NCBI GenBank assembly: GCA_963693365.1
Contig: CAVNZM010000008.1
Span: 10,106,001-10,170,000 of the forward strand
Source of the DNA: Amoebidium appalachense
Lineage: Eukaryota; Ichthyosporea
DNA: 64,000 nucleotides
Reading direction: 5' to 3'
The position numbers and the translations under genes are program-made. This document shows, one piece after another, positions 1-21,138 of the stretch. The notes under the pieces were generated by a model, which was given only the letters and a program-made list of their open reading frames with translations, was not told the DNA's origin and ran no database searches. The number at the start of each line of letters is the position of its first letter. The first letter of the stretch is position 1.

Positions 1-573
1 TTCGTGATCAAAAAGCCAATCAGAGTCAACGAAGCCACTATGACTTAGGACTAACCCAAATTTGGCAAAAGCGCGCGTAGATAATTTATTACTGTGCCTC
101 GGGTGTACACAACCGTTTGATTGAAAACGAAAGTTTTCCAAGTCCCTAAACAAGAAAAAATAAAGCCTGCTGCCATCTCCAGCTTGCAGCCTTCACAGAT
201 TTGCGCACGTGGCATAATTCTGCAATCGTTTCGTGTAAACCTCTCCCGGGCCCGGTGTAAATACTGTTGTGTGTTTGTGAGTCTGTTTTTGTGTGCACGT
301 TCGTGTTACACATGTGTGTGCGTGTGTGTGCATGTGCGCTCGCGCGCGCGCGTCTGTGTGTGCTTGTGTGAGTGTGTGTGCGTGTGTGTGTGTGTGTGTG
401 TCTGTTTTTGTGTGCACGTTCGTGTGTGTGTGTGTGTGTGACACCGTGTGCGTGTGTCTGTTTTTGTGTGCACGTTCGTTTGTGTGTGTGTGCGTGTGTG
501 CGTGTGTGTGTTTGTGTGTGTGTGTGTGTGTGACAGCGTGTGTCTGTCGACACGTCTGTTTATGTGTGCACGT

Positions 574-646
<73 letters not shown>

Positions 647-780
647 CTTGTTAGGGACTATCTGCCTGGTACCTCCAGGGCTCCGGAGACCCGTTCGCGA
701 TGGGGGAGGGGAGGGCCGCGCGTGGGGAGGGGGGAGAGGGGGGGAGGGGGGGGACGTCTCCCAGACTAGGAAGAGGGGGT

Positions 781-819
<39 letters not shown>

Positions 820-2132
820 CGAGAAACTCCCAAAGGCTTAGGATTTCTTGCAGCTTCTTTATATCACATTTTAATACTATGACTGGCACTCGGCCTGCAG
901 CGATTCATTGCACTAGATTCAAGCTTTTAGTACAGACTATGATGTACTCGGATCATACATTTTTCCGCGTGGTAAAACATTCGCCATCACTGGTACATGC
1001 AGAAGCGTCCCACCTCGAACGAGGTGTGACCCACTAAAACACCCTCCCAGGGCGGGATCAAATTACTGCAGATTATCTCAGTAATTCGTGGGGGTACTCG
1101 AACTATCCCTAGCAAGGTGCCATAAACAAATCTCTGTCATTCACAAGCTAGTGTATGTGACTATGATACTTCTACATGTGCATACTTTGCAAAACGAACA
1201 TTCATATGATCTGAAAGAGACACGGACGGCCATAAACGGAACGGAGTCAGCAATCATCATAATCAATCAATTAATTATTCGCTCGTGTCACAAAGCTTGC
1301 TGGAAAACGCCTTATTTGGTAATACACTAGGTATATTTAGATCTATCTAGACACGTAGGTTCTTAACTTTATGCATTACATCTAACTTAGAAAGAGATGC
1401 AACATAATCAGTCTGCAGAGAACGGGAAGGGCTACTTGTATAACCTCATTCGAAATTGTAGCTAGCACACACACATATCATCAGACGTGCTAATGTATTT
1501 TGGAGTCTGATTACTGGGTGTGTGAAGTTGTCTTAATGCCTGAAGCATAGAGGGTTGATGTGTGAGCGTAGATATATCGATGCTATATGTGTGTGCAGGT
1601 TGCAGTGTGCGCCCCTTGCAGAATGCAAACACTGACTTGGGAGGTAAATGAGTCAGCAATCAGGGAAGATGGGGACGGTGTGGATGCATGTGTGGCATAT
1701 TGCTGCAATAATAGTTAACTTCGAAAAAGGGAAAGGAGTAAGGGTTAGAAAGTAAGGGAAAGCGAAGCAAAAGCCCTGCATGTGTCTGTGCATGCGTGCG
1801 TGTGCGTGTGTGTGCGGTGTGTGTGTGTGTGTGTGTGGGGGGGGGGGGGAGGGGAGGAGGGGGAGCCACTGTGGGAAGGCGGGTGGAGGAGGAGGGGGGC
1901 GGAGGGGGGGGGTTCCGAAAATTAATTACTGTGGGGTTGGTCTCCTGCGGCGGATGGTATAGATAGTATGCTCAGCCTCCCGCCCTATCACTGTGTCGTC
2001 CCTCCGCCTGGTCACGTCAAATACTGCAGGGATTCAAATTTGCTTTAATGTTATAATAAAGGTGAACGCTGAAATTTGTTCGCTGTCAGTGTGACCACAC
2101 ACACACAAACACACGTGTACATGTGCACGTGC

Positions 2133-2178
<46 letters not shown>

Positions 2179-2198
2179 ACCCACCCACCCACCCACCC

Positions 2199-2229
<31 letters not shown>

Positions 2230-3298
2230 CACACACACACACAAGGAAGCATATGCCCACACAGTAGCAAGAACATTAGAGCCACAACAGGTTTTGATTT
2301 AGGTAAAGCCGGAGAATTATATTGGGAAGGTTGCTTGAAGAAACTGGGGTGTGTGGTGTGCTCGCGTGTGTGTGCAAAGAGGGGGGGGGGGGGGGGGGGG
2401 GAGGGGGGTTTTGAATGCGTCAAAAAGTACGAAGTACACAAGAACAAACGGATAACACGATGCAGAATGCAAGCCATACATAAAGAGTATGCATAATAAG
2501 CAGAGCCCATCCTCAGGGGGGGCCCACGTCATCCACAGTACCCGAGTTTCGACCTATTCCCCTCGTTAACGAAACCCAACTCAGATACTGTTTCACTTGA
2601 ACATGAGTAGGTCACCCGTCTTGATCAGAGACGAGCAGGGTTGCTTATGCAGGCAAGGGCAGTGGGAAAGGCCGGGGGTTAAAGTTGCAGCAGTAAGCAG
2701 AAGCAAGAAAAATATAGATAGGAACTCAGGAGACGGGGCTTCTAGGAAGCTCCCCCGTCGATACCTAAGTCGATACTTCCCTGGCTAACATACTACACCA
2801 GCTGAAAAGAATTAAGTCCCGAAGGCCACAGAATTCGTAATCAGAGGGGAAAATATGAGATTTGACCCACGCCGCAGGGTAGTAACACGCTTACTAGGGC
2901 GGAACTTTATCGTCTTCGAACGGAAAGCTATGCCCCCGGATGTCAGCCGGAAATATGGTATCACCCATTGCTTTGGGCTTGAAAAAAGCCAAACCGATAG
3001 TCCGAGTTATGTTACGCCGGCGGGTAACATGCCGCATGGGTTCCAAGGGAGCTGTCGCCAACAGAGCGGTGTGTGCATGCGTGCGCGTAACGCAATGTGT
3101 GAAGTGTGTCTATAGCTATGAAAGGGGGTATGCAGAAGTGGACAGATGAAGTGTGTGGAGAGAAAAACAGTAAGAAGAAAAGTAGACAACCCGGAGGGGG
3201 GGGGGGGGAAGGGGGGGGGGAAGGGGGGGGGGGGGAGGGGGGAGAGGTTATATTAAGGTGTTTGTGTGGGTTTGTATGTGTGTGTGTGTATGTGTTTA

Positions 3299-3370
<72 letters not shown>

Positions 3371-3499
3371 CATGCGCATGTGCGTGCTCGTGCGTGCGTG
3401 CAATGATGTCACGGATTAGGGAGGAGGGGGGGCAGGGGCCGGGGGGGGGGGGGGGGGGAGGGAAGAGCCAGGAGGAGGAGGCAAAGGAGGGGGACATAC
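1..3499. other. Region 3' of methyltransferase gene, no gene assigned
   Basis: The last exon(s) of the minus-strand methyltransferase should lie here or left of the window, but none was found. The region holds (GT)n at 266-650 (pure at 572-643), a poly-G run at about 780-813, GT/G tracts at 1796-1915, (CA)n and (CCCA)n at 2092-2243, dispersed-repeat copy A, and GT/G tracts at 3190-3470. The DNA at 840-1790 is non-repetitive, with no coding region I can support. Confidence 0.5.
2383..3080. mobile_element. Poly-G-headed dispersed repeat, copy A (longest)
   Basis: After a G run, the sequence from about 2405 to 2741 is essentially identical to 53976-54311. It begins TTTTGAATGCGTCAAAAAG. A second segment follows to about 3080, part of which (2877-2935, with CTAGGGCGGAACTTT) recurs at 53404-53461. 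Read on the other strand, each copy ends in poly-C, like a retroposon tail. No convincing ORF. Confidence 0.7.
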
Positions 3500-11996
<8,497 letters not shown>

Positions 11997-11999
11997 CAG

Positions 12000-13585
12000 T
12001 GGTGTGTGCGTGGGGAGGGAGGGAGTACGGAGAGAGGGCAACCGTAAGACTCTCGACGAGGGGAGCTGTGAAGGGAAATTAGCTGGGCGGGGGGGGAAGG
12101 AGATGAGGCGGTGATCTGGGGGGAGTAGGGGGGGGGGGGAGGGGGAGGGAGGGGAGGGGAGGAGGGGGGGGGGGGGGGGGGGGTTAGGAAGGAAGAAGGG
12201 CGGCAGTAGGAAACATGTAGCCACGGCCTCCATACCTTACTACCACTGTCGATCCTTTTTCGCAGATTTGACTGTAGCTACCTACAGCAATGCAAAAGGA
12301 GTATATATGGCGGCCACGAAACCCTCTTCCTTTCCTATTATTATTGTTCTTAATCACCAGTCCGCTTACAGGCGACCACCTTCATGAATCTCAAGCCCTC
12401 TGTGGCTTTACAGTGCACATATGTGTAAACAAAGCAAGTATCATATAATCCCTGACCGCATTCACAACAGGATTAATACCCACGTTGGAGCCTCAGTGGA
12501 AAATGGCAACGCAACCGCAAGATTAATAGAACATATCAACAACTGAGTATAGAACATATCAACAACTGAGTAATCTTGAAGGATATTCCCCTGACATACG
12601 CATGCTTTTTCAACCACGAAACACCGTTTATGGAGTTGTGTCATGCAGTGTGGCTGCGCACACGGCCGAGGCCCCGGCACCTGGTGCCTGCCTGGGGGGC
12701 ACGCACCGGACGCACCTGCACGTGCACAATCGACGATGCTGCCTTGACCAATCCGATGTAAGATGCACGATAATCCAATCATGTGTTTTTGAAAGGAATT
12801 TGGGCCTATTAATAACGAGGCCTTGATAAATAAGCGACTCTCAGAAGCTGTAAACTCAACAATTTGATGTATTTATACTTTAAAGCTTTTTATTAGAACA
12901 TTTAACTATTATATTAATGGAATATCAAGCCGGGCTTGTAGTATAGAGCTGTAGGTACAGTCACCGTGCCCCGCGAGTCACCCCAGCTAGTTGAAGGTTC
13001 TTGCAAGGCCGATAGCACCAGGTGACCGGTGATTATGGAGATAGCCTAGCGCCTGATGATTCGAGAAATACGTCGGAGGATACCTTCGCCAACCGCATCA
13101 GTTACCATGAAACAAAATAAAGTCCACTCGGCTACACATTCAGCCATAATAAACAATTTTTTTCAAAATAAGGTCGAAATTCCATGTTATTCTTAAAAAA
13201 ATGCGTCGATTAATAAGCTGAGTGTAGCGTAGTGCCACGTAATATAAAGATTCATATTAAAGACATTGTTACATTACCATTGGATAAGGGTCACGCTTTG
13301 CTGTGGCTATGTCGTAATGGTTTCCTTTCAGCCAATCCGATAGCACTGACGTGTGTCGTAAAGATTTCGGCGGGTGAACTTTTTGGAGCTGAAAATGATC
13401 GTCCGTCACCAACATGTATTCACTTTCCTTGTTGTGGTTTTCATCTACTACACTACTTAGGCACGCGGTTGAACTTATTTCTCAACATGAGTAGGTATAG
13501 TGTTGTTTTCTGCACACCCAAAAATCTTAATACCATTCTGTAGCTCATAGTAATTACTGTTTCGCTAGTCTTAGACTCTGAGAGC
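12000..13585. other. Spacer between methyltransferase and zinc-finger gene
   Basis: The start codons at 11996 (minus) and 13586 (plus) face away from each other, so both promoters should lie here. G-rich DNA occupies 12119-12183 and a 23-bp duplication 12527-12572. The rest is non-repetitive with no supported coding region. Confidence 0.5.
12527..12572. repeat. 23-bp tandem duplication
   Basis: TAGAACATATCAACAACTGA occurs twice with a 23-bp period. Confidence 0.8.
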
Positions 13586-14782
13586 ATGGCGCCTCTCGTG
13601 TTTCACACGCCAGGACCCACACATTCACGTTTGCACCCTATTACTCCAGGATTCAAGGATGTCTTTGCAACAGGCACACAACACACATACATTTGCCCCG
13701 CTGGACCATTGCAAAATGTCTGCCCCCTCCCGACAAACACACGGTTCCTCCCAAAGATACCACGCAAGCGAAGGGCAGTTTCTTCCCTCGATTTGCACTT
13801 TTCCTGCCCTTGCTGTGATCGAAAATACTACCTACAAAATTCACTCAGGCAGCACTTGAAGAAGGCACACCCAGAAGAAGCACGTGAAATCATTCTGCGT
13901 ATGAACACGGAACATGCAGGCACGCACGTAAAGGTTCCGCCAACCCCTTCGAGGTCAAGTGGCAGCGAATTTTCAAACAAAGAAGGTTCGAAACGGAAAG
14001 AAGCCACAACAAAATCAACCCATTCATCGGTGACATTCACTACCCCTGCAACAAACACGGCTAATTTTCAGGCCGGGGATACAACGTGCAGTCCTTACAA
14101 CACATTCGCTATAACACCTGTAGGTTCAAAGAAAGAAGAAACTGCTGTTACGAAAAGGGAGGAGGGTGTTGAAACGTCAGCAAGTAATTTCTCCCCGGTC
14201 GTTACGTACACCCCATCACCCAGCCCACCTTTCATGGCGCGAGCAAACGTTTTGCCAACCACAGATGTGTTCGCCAGCCCCACCGTGGTTACCACGAGCG
14301 GAAAGAATAGTTCGAATTTGGTGCCTTATGGTGCTTTTCAAAACACAGTCACCTTGTCGCCAACGCAAACACAAAGCCTATCCCAAAATGCCACAATTCC
14401 CAGCTACGTCAGCCCCCAAATCCCATTTGCCACTCCAGACAGCATGTATTATGACGAAGTATGGCAGGATTCTCTTGCCGAAGAACAGAAACTCTTGCTA
14501 CTTGGAACCCACCCAACCCAAAACATAACCACGGGTCTAAGCAAGACACACCCAAGTGACGGGATTTCTCAGCTGAACATGTGGGGATATTCCCCAGACG
14601 ATTCTTTGGTGGATGGGGCGGACCAGGTGCTGAATTCTCGGCTTGGGTTAAGCACCGGAGAAGAGTGCGATTTTTCTTCAAGTACGTGGCAGTTGGGATA
14701 TGAATCCTGTGGGGGGGATGCAGATCTTGTCTCTGCAGTCACCGCCGTAATGAGTCTTAGTAACCTACTAGCTGCAATGTAG
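13586..14782 (+). CDS. Single C2H2 zinc-finger protein, intronless
   Basis: A 398-codon ORF from the ATG at 13586 to TAG. One classical C2H2 finger is visible near residues 74-95: CPCC, twelve residues, then HLKKAH, giving C-X2-C-X12-H-X4-H. A basic patch (KIPRKRR) lies just before it and could be a nuclear localisation signal. The rest is low-complexity, rich in Ser, Thr, Pro and Asn, with an acidic C-terminal part, a layout seen in transcription regulators. The role in transcription is inference; a single finger alone could bind DNA, RNA or protein. No intron signals interrupt the frame. A TATA-like ATATAAAG lies about 340 bp upstream, too far to assign confidently. Short and long tandem duplications follow the stop. 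Confidence 0.75.
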   Translation: MAPLVFHTPGPTHSRLHPITPGFKDVFATGTQHTYICPAGPLQNVCPLPTNTRFLPKIPRKRRAVSSLDLHFSCPCCDRKYYLQNSLRQHLKKAHPEEAREIILRMNTEHAGTHVKVPPTPSRSSGSEFSNKEGSKRKEATTKSTHSSVTFTTPATNTANFQAGDTTCSPYNTFAITPVGSKKEETAVTKREEGVETSASNFSPVVTYTPSPSPPFMARANVLPTTDVFASPTVVTTSGKNSSNLVPYGAFQNTVTLSPTQTQSLSQNATIPSYVSPQIPFATPDSMYYDEVWQDSLAEEQKLLLLGTHPTQNITTGLSKTHPSDGISQLNMWGYSPDDSLVDGADQVLNSRLGLSTGEECDFSSSTWQLGYESCGGDADLVSAVTAVMSLSNLLAAM

Positions 14783-14835
14783 GTATGTATGGTTTTCGGT
14801 TGGTATTGTGATTATTTGTTACGTGAGTATGGCAT

Positions 14836-14936
14836 GTTTTTGTTACACTCAGTGTCTGAAGGAATTCATAATTGAATTATCATAGTGTTTTTGTTACCTC
14901 ACTGTCTGAAGGAATTCATGATTGAATTATCATAGT
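14836..14936. repeat. 51-bp imperfect tandem duplication after zinc-finger gene
   Basis: GTCTGAAGGAATTCAT and the following ATTGAATTATCATAGT occur twice with a 51-bp period and a few differences, about 55 bp after the stop codon. Confidence 0.8.
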
Positions 14937-15051
14937 AAGACCATCCGAACCGGGTACGGAGAAGGCTGGTGTGAAAGTAGGTAATATAGGTGAAAGTCAT
15001 CACCGTAAGTCTGAAGTGTTCGTAGAAATCTAGGAAGTCCTTTAAAACTTT

Positions 15052-15569
15052 GAAATATAGCTAAATTATCCAGCTGCAATGAATATATGATTGCAGAGTA
15101 TGTAAACTATGTAAACTAAGGATTTGGAAATGATATGACTGTGGGAGCGGTGCTGACTTTGTAGCACATCGCAGTAACGGGAGGCCGTAAATTTAACTGC
15201 ATATAAAAGGGCCCCATCTGAGGGTGGTTGCTTTATAATAAAATAAGTTCGTGATATAACGAGCACGCTATTGATTAATGCGCATTATACTGGCAAGAAA
15301 TTGCAGCCGTGAAATATAGCTAAATTATCCAGCTGCAATGAATATATGATTGCAGAGTATGTAAACTATGTAAACTAAGGATTTGGAAATGATATGACTG
15401 TGGGAGCGGTGCTGACTTTGTAGCACATCGCAGTAACGGGAGGCCGTAAATTTAACTGCATATAAAAGGGCCCCATCTGAGGGTGGTTGCTTTATAATAA
15501 AATAAGTTCGTGATATAACGAGCACGCTATTGATTAATGCGCATTATACTGGCAAGAAATTGCAGCCGT
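15052..15569. repeat. Perfect 259-bp tandem duplication with TATA boxes
   Basis: 15052-15310 and 15311-15569 are identical as read. Each unit contains GCATATAAAAGGGCCCC (TATA-like, at 15202 and 15461) and, 30 bp on, TTATAATAAAATAAG. The unit looks like a promoter or LTR-type sequence, but no internal retroelement region or downstream gene is attached. Confidence 0.85.
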
Positions 15570-15630
15570 TACTGAGACATTTCAGACAGTTCGAATTAAC
15601 ATTCTGAATGTGCAGGTGCAGTGGGGCTGT

Positions 15631-15631
<1 letters not shown>

Positions 15632-15692
<61 letters not shown>
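15632..15692. repeat. Poly-G run of about 60 bp
   Basis: The longest uninterrupted G run in the window, following the 259-bp duplication. Confidence 0.95.
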
Positions 15693-15693
<1 letters not shown>

Positions 15694-16039
15694 ATGGGAC
15701 GGATGCTGGTTGCGGAGGAGGTGGTGGTGTTGAACACGAGTGGCCGGTGGGTGGGTGGTGATAGTGGTGGAAGTTCGACGGCCATTTGGGTGGGAGGTAG
15801 GGGGGTTGGAGGGGTAGATGGGCCATGAGTGGAGAGGGGGAGGGGGGGGACGAGTGTTCCATGGGGTTGGAGTGGTGAGGTTGACGCATATGGTGGTGGT
15901 GGTGGTGGGGAAGGGGGGTATATGCCATGTATCTAGCATCGAAAGGATGAGTGAGTGAGGGTGATGATTGGTGATAAAATGCGCAGAGCCGAGTTCAATA
16001 TGTGCACTCTCAAAGCAGGCTTTAGTTCGAAGGTTTAGT

Positions 16040-16207
16040 GTGTCAATGTGCGTGTGTGCGCGCGTGTTTGTGCTTGTGTGTGTGTGTGTATGTGTGAGTG
16101 TGCGTGTACGTGTGTGTATGTGTGTGTGTATGTGTGTGCATGTGTGCCGCGGTGCATGCATCTGCGTACGCGTGCAGATCGAAACCTTTTTTCCCCGCGC
16201 GGGGGGA

Positions 16208-16240
<33 letters not shown>

Positions 16241-16658
16241 GGGGGGAGGGGGGGAATCGAGGATGGTTGGAATTTTATTTTTTTCCAAAACTTACAGAGT
16301 GTAAAATTGGTTATAATCAACAAGATAATGCACGCAGCAGGAAAAGCAGTATACACAACGAGAAAGTCCTATATACATATTTATATTCAACCAAGACAAA
16401 TTTATGTACACCAATATTAATATTATACGAAAATTTTCAAAGTACAGGGTCTCTAACACAAAGCATTCAGTTGTATCAACCTTCAAATGGTGGCTACTTG
16501 TGTCGTGCACACATCATACGGCTTAAGTTGCCGACATTCAGCACTATTCGATCTTACATCTAATAATTCTAGATAGCACTACATCCTCATCCCCCCCCCC
16601 CCCCCCCCTCTCCCCTGCCGCCCCCCCCCCCCCCCCCCCCCCTTCCCCCTGCCGCCCG

Positions 16659-16732
<74 letters not shown>

Positions 16733-16733
16733 C
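16040..16733. repeat. (GT)n, poly-G, poly-C and (CA)n tracts
   Basis: GT at 16040-16150, G run 16208-16252, non-repetitive DNA to about 16590, then C runs to 16691, an A run and (CA)n to 16733. They lie 3' of the GT47 stop codon at 16938. Confidence 0.9.
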
Positions 16734-16937
16734 ATGCACACAAAAACACAGCAAGGACCAAAAGGGCAAAAAAACAGGAGGGCACGAAAAGGAAACGTGC
16801 ATTATTGTGCAACAATCAGGTATTCATAGCGACCCCCAACGACTAAAAACAAAGGGGGAAAAGAAAAAAGTAGAGCACAGGGGAAAACAAAACAGAAAAG
16901 AACCAAACCACTTTGTTTTCACATGTACAGGTGGAGC

Positions 16938-17577
16938 CTAAAACAGCACATTCTCCCCCTGTATTGTCCTCAAAATGTACTCCGCCGAGCCCTCTAACGT
17001 AAACCACTTTCTCAATCGCCTAATCTGCCTCAATCGGTCATCAATCAACCTCCTCGGCTCCCCGGCCAGAATATGCGGCAGCCGCCTAATCTGATCGACG
17101 TTAATCGAAATGCCGATCTGCTCCCACACGAAATTTTCCACGCGGTTATAAGGCAACACCTCCACATCGTCCCATATGTGGATAGGGATCGACCCGAGTT
17201 GGAGAGTCTCCACTACCCGCCACGAAGTCCGGCCCGACCCGCGAGGGCACAAAACGAACGTCGCGCTTTCCATAACGTCTTTAAACTCCTCCCCAAGATA
17301 TTTCCTATAAGGAAACCTGATTTCATCAAGAGCTTTAACCATCTTCTTGCGAACTGCGGCGGTTTTGTTTATGGTTGTGACAACGAAGTTTTCCTCCGTT
17401 TTGGGTAGCGGTGGATTACGAGGCATGAGATTGTCCTTGATAAGGGGAATCAAGGTGACGTTTCGGACATACTTGAAGTCTTGTTCTACCGCGCCTCCTG
17501 CACTGAAAACATGGACGTTGGATGGAAGTTCCAAGTCCAACTGCAAAAGTGTGTGTGTGTGTGTGTTTGTGTGGGGT

Positions 17578-17621
<44 letters not shown>

Positions 17622-17624
17622 GTG

Positions 17625-17686
<62 letters not shown>

Positions 17687-17722
17687 TGAACGCGTGTGTG
17701 CGCGTGCATGCGCGTGCGCGCG

Positions 17723-17763
<41 letters not shown>

Positions 17764-17799
17764 TGTCTGTGTGTGTGTGCGTAGTATGTGTGGGTGAGT

Positions 17800-17830
<31 letters not shown>

Positions 17831-18139
17831 GGGGGGGTGAGTGTGTGAATTTGTGAAGGGGAATGTGCATGTGCATGTGTGTGTGTGTGTATGCTTTCAT
17901 TTCCACATCGGTGCATGAGCATACACACATTTGAAAGTGACCTTCGTGTACGGGGGGGTGCTTCGATACGAGCGTATGCATGTGCGATTGTGTGACGTGT
18001 ATGTGTACAGATGTGGGTGTTTAAGGAGTGTGGGTGTATGTGGACTTCCCGGCATCGGCAGTTCTTTTCCGGGGGGAGAAGGGGGAGGGAAGGGGGGGGG
18101 GGGAGGTGGAGGTGGGCATGTGGGCGTACGAGGGGAGAA

Positions 18140-18170
<31 letters not shown>

Positions 18171-18354
18171 AAATGAAGGGAGAGAATGACACTCGAGAAT
18201 AAATTGCCGTCCACCTAACCCAGATGCCCAAGCCTAACAGTTGGGGTGTTGGTTTTCAACCCCACCGCACATGTCTACACAACACCAACACACTACCTAG
18301 CATCAAATGGAAGACCTGTACGATCACCTTTAAACTTACCCCCCCCCCCCCCCT

Positions 18355-18405
<51 letters not shown>

Positions 18406-18571
18406 CCACCCACCCACCCACCCGCCCACCACACACACACACACACACCTGCGCTGTGCCACGTTTGAACTGCAGCACGGCAAAGTATTCCCTGTCGCCG
18501 CGCACATATCTGTCCATGTACTGCTTCACCTCCTCCTTCCACTGCGCTTTCTGCTCGTCTGTGCCTGTGAT

Positions 18572-18615
<44 letters not shown>

Positions 18616-20048
18616 ATGGGGTCAGTATCACCCGACTCAACCAAACCACTCAAAGTTGGAATATCCCACACGATCGTTTCTTTCCTTTCCATTTTCTCGA
18701 CTACGAGTTAAAGGGGGATTGTTTTAGGTTGATTTATAGGCCATTTCGGGTCAGGCCAATATACTTTTGTATGTGCATCTCATCCATTATAAAGCACAAA
18801 TCTCATTCGGGTCTGACCCGACCCAAATTCCCAAAAGAAACCCCCTTGAATGTGTGCCAGCCTTCTTAACTTGGCATTAAAAGCGAACAATGGCCACCAA
18901 AGAACTCATATGAATCATTCCATGTGCCCTCACCATGCCATGTGCCGATACCCTACAAAGTAAGGGCGTAAACCATATACTCTACTTGCCTCAGTGTATG
19001 TGCATTGGGCAGGGCATGTGAATGCCTAACAAGCAAATGAACAGGGGACATGTTGGGTGTGCATTTCCGGATGTGTAGTTATTTTGGCCTGTATGTTCGT
19101 GGTTTTCATGTGGCTGGTTTGTCATAGGGAGGGAAAGAAACGGGTGGATATGATGATGGTGGGAGCGCTGTGTGGTACGCGCATGTGTGTGTGTCCGCGC
19201 GTGTGTGTGCGTGTATATGCGTGTATGTGTGCGTGTATGTGCGTGTATGTGTACGTGTATGTGCGTGTATGTGTGCGTGTATGTGCTTGTGTGTGCGAGT
19301 ATGTGTGCGTGTATGTGTGCGTGTGTGTGTGTGCGTGTATGTGCGTGTGTGTGTGTGCGTGTGTATGTGTGTGTGTGTGTGTGTGCGCGTGTGTGTGCGT
19401 ATGTGTGTGCGTGTATGTGTGCGTGTATGTGTGCGTGTGTGTGTGCGTGTATGTGTGCGCGTGTGTGTGCGCGTGTGTGTGCGTGTGTGTGTGCATGTGT
19501 GTGTGCGTGTATGTGTGCGTGTATGTGTGCGTGTATGTGTGCGTGTATGTGTGTATGTGTGTGTATGTGTGTGTGTGCGTGTATGTGTGTGTGCGCGTGT
19601 ATGTGTGTGTGTGTGCGCGTGTATGTGTGTGTGCGTGTGCGTCTGTGTGTGCGTGTATGTGTGCGTGTGCGTCTGTGGGTGTGTGTATGTGTGCGTGTAT
19701 GTGTGCGTGTATGTGTGCGTGTATGTGTGTGTGTATGTGTGCGTGTGCGTGTGCGTGTGCGTGCGCGTGCGCGTGCGCGTGCGCGTGCGTGCGTGCGTGC
19801 GTGCGTGCGCGCGCGCGCGCGCGCGCGCGAGTGTGTGGGTACGCTGGCGCACCTATATGTGTGGGTGTGCGCATGTCCATGCATGTGCCGTGTCCATTTC
19901 TCTTTTTCTTCATTTGTTCCTTCTTTCCTTGTTCTTCTTCTTCATCTTTTTCATTTTCTTTGTGTGTGTGTGTGTGTGTTTTTTTTTCGGGGGGTAGGGA
20001 GGAAGGCTAATGTATGCGGGGGAGGGGGGGGGGGGGGGAAGCTGATGT

Positions 20049-20079
<31 letters not shown>

Positions 20080-20462
20080 TACTGTATGCAATAGACCCTA
20101 GGGGGTCTTGGGGGTAGGGGGTAAAAAAGGTTACAAGGAAAAATGGAAAGAAAGAAGAAAAGGAAAAAAAGAGGGGGGGGGGGAGGGGGGGGGGGGGAGT
20201 GTTACACAAGAGCACACAAAGCCATGCATGTGGCCAATTTTTGGGGGTTTTCTTCTTGGAGCCCAAGTGGGGAAAAGAGAGGGGAAGGAAGAGCAAAAAG
20301 CAAAGATGGTGAGGAAGAGGCCCCCGGGAGGGAAGAAGGGGAAGGGTGGGGGTGGTTGGGTGCAGGGGGGGACGGGGGGAGGGGGAGGGGAGGGGGGGGG
20401 AGGAGGCGAAGAAGGTGAGCTTGGGGATGAAGGTTAGGGATGACGAGAGATAGTGGAGAGGA

Positions 20463-20493
<31 letters not shown>

Positions 20494-21106
20494 ATGCCAG
20501 CAGTGGTACAGACCTGCAGGTTTGTCCAATAGAGAGGGAGGTAGAGTGGCTGGTGGGGCCTGTGGGCTGCTTTTGTGAAATATTCGAAAAAGTAATCTTC
20601 GATCCAAGGCCCTGTGTACCCCCCGTAATCCTTGTCGTATGGTGGTCGCAGATGATTGGCAGCCTGGAGAGGAGAGGGTGGTGGGGCGGGGCGCGGGGGG
20701 GGGGGCGGGGAGGGGGGGGGGGGGGGGGAAGGGGGGAAGGGGAATGAGTTACAGAGTACGGAGTACATTTAACGATGGACAACACAATGCAGGGGACAAA
20801 ATTCAAGGGGGGGGAGGGGCATGGGTGGGTGGGTGGTTCTTTTTTTTTTTTTTTTTTTTTTTTGAGGCGGGAGGGGGGGGGAGGGATAAGAAATGGATGG
20901 CAACGGGTCCATTACACAAGAGTGAAAAAGGAGGTGGAGAAGGTATTTCTATTTTAAGGCATGGATACGAGTAAAGGAAGGCCGATAAACTACACTGTAG
21001 TTTTGTAACCGGTGGAATAGGGCGGAAGGCGGGGGGAGGGGAGGGGGCGGGAGTGTGTGCCTATAGGGGGTTGACGGAACGGGGAAGGAAAGGAGGGGGT
21101 TGATCC

Positions 21107-21138
<32 letters not shown>

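Noticed and set aside
121-770. Long open frames of Cys-Val or His-Thr in (GT)n
   Set aside because: Translation of a dinucleotide repeat; open on both strands and without splice or start context. The same applies to all similar frames in the window, for example 19057-20010 and 35601-36059.
18614-18692. Possible GT47 exon starting at an ATG with donor CCATGG|GTGTG
   Set aside because: Its phase does not fit exon 18571-18449, while the exon at 20663-20514 fits in phase and family content.
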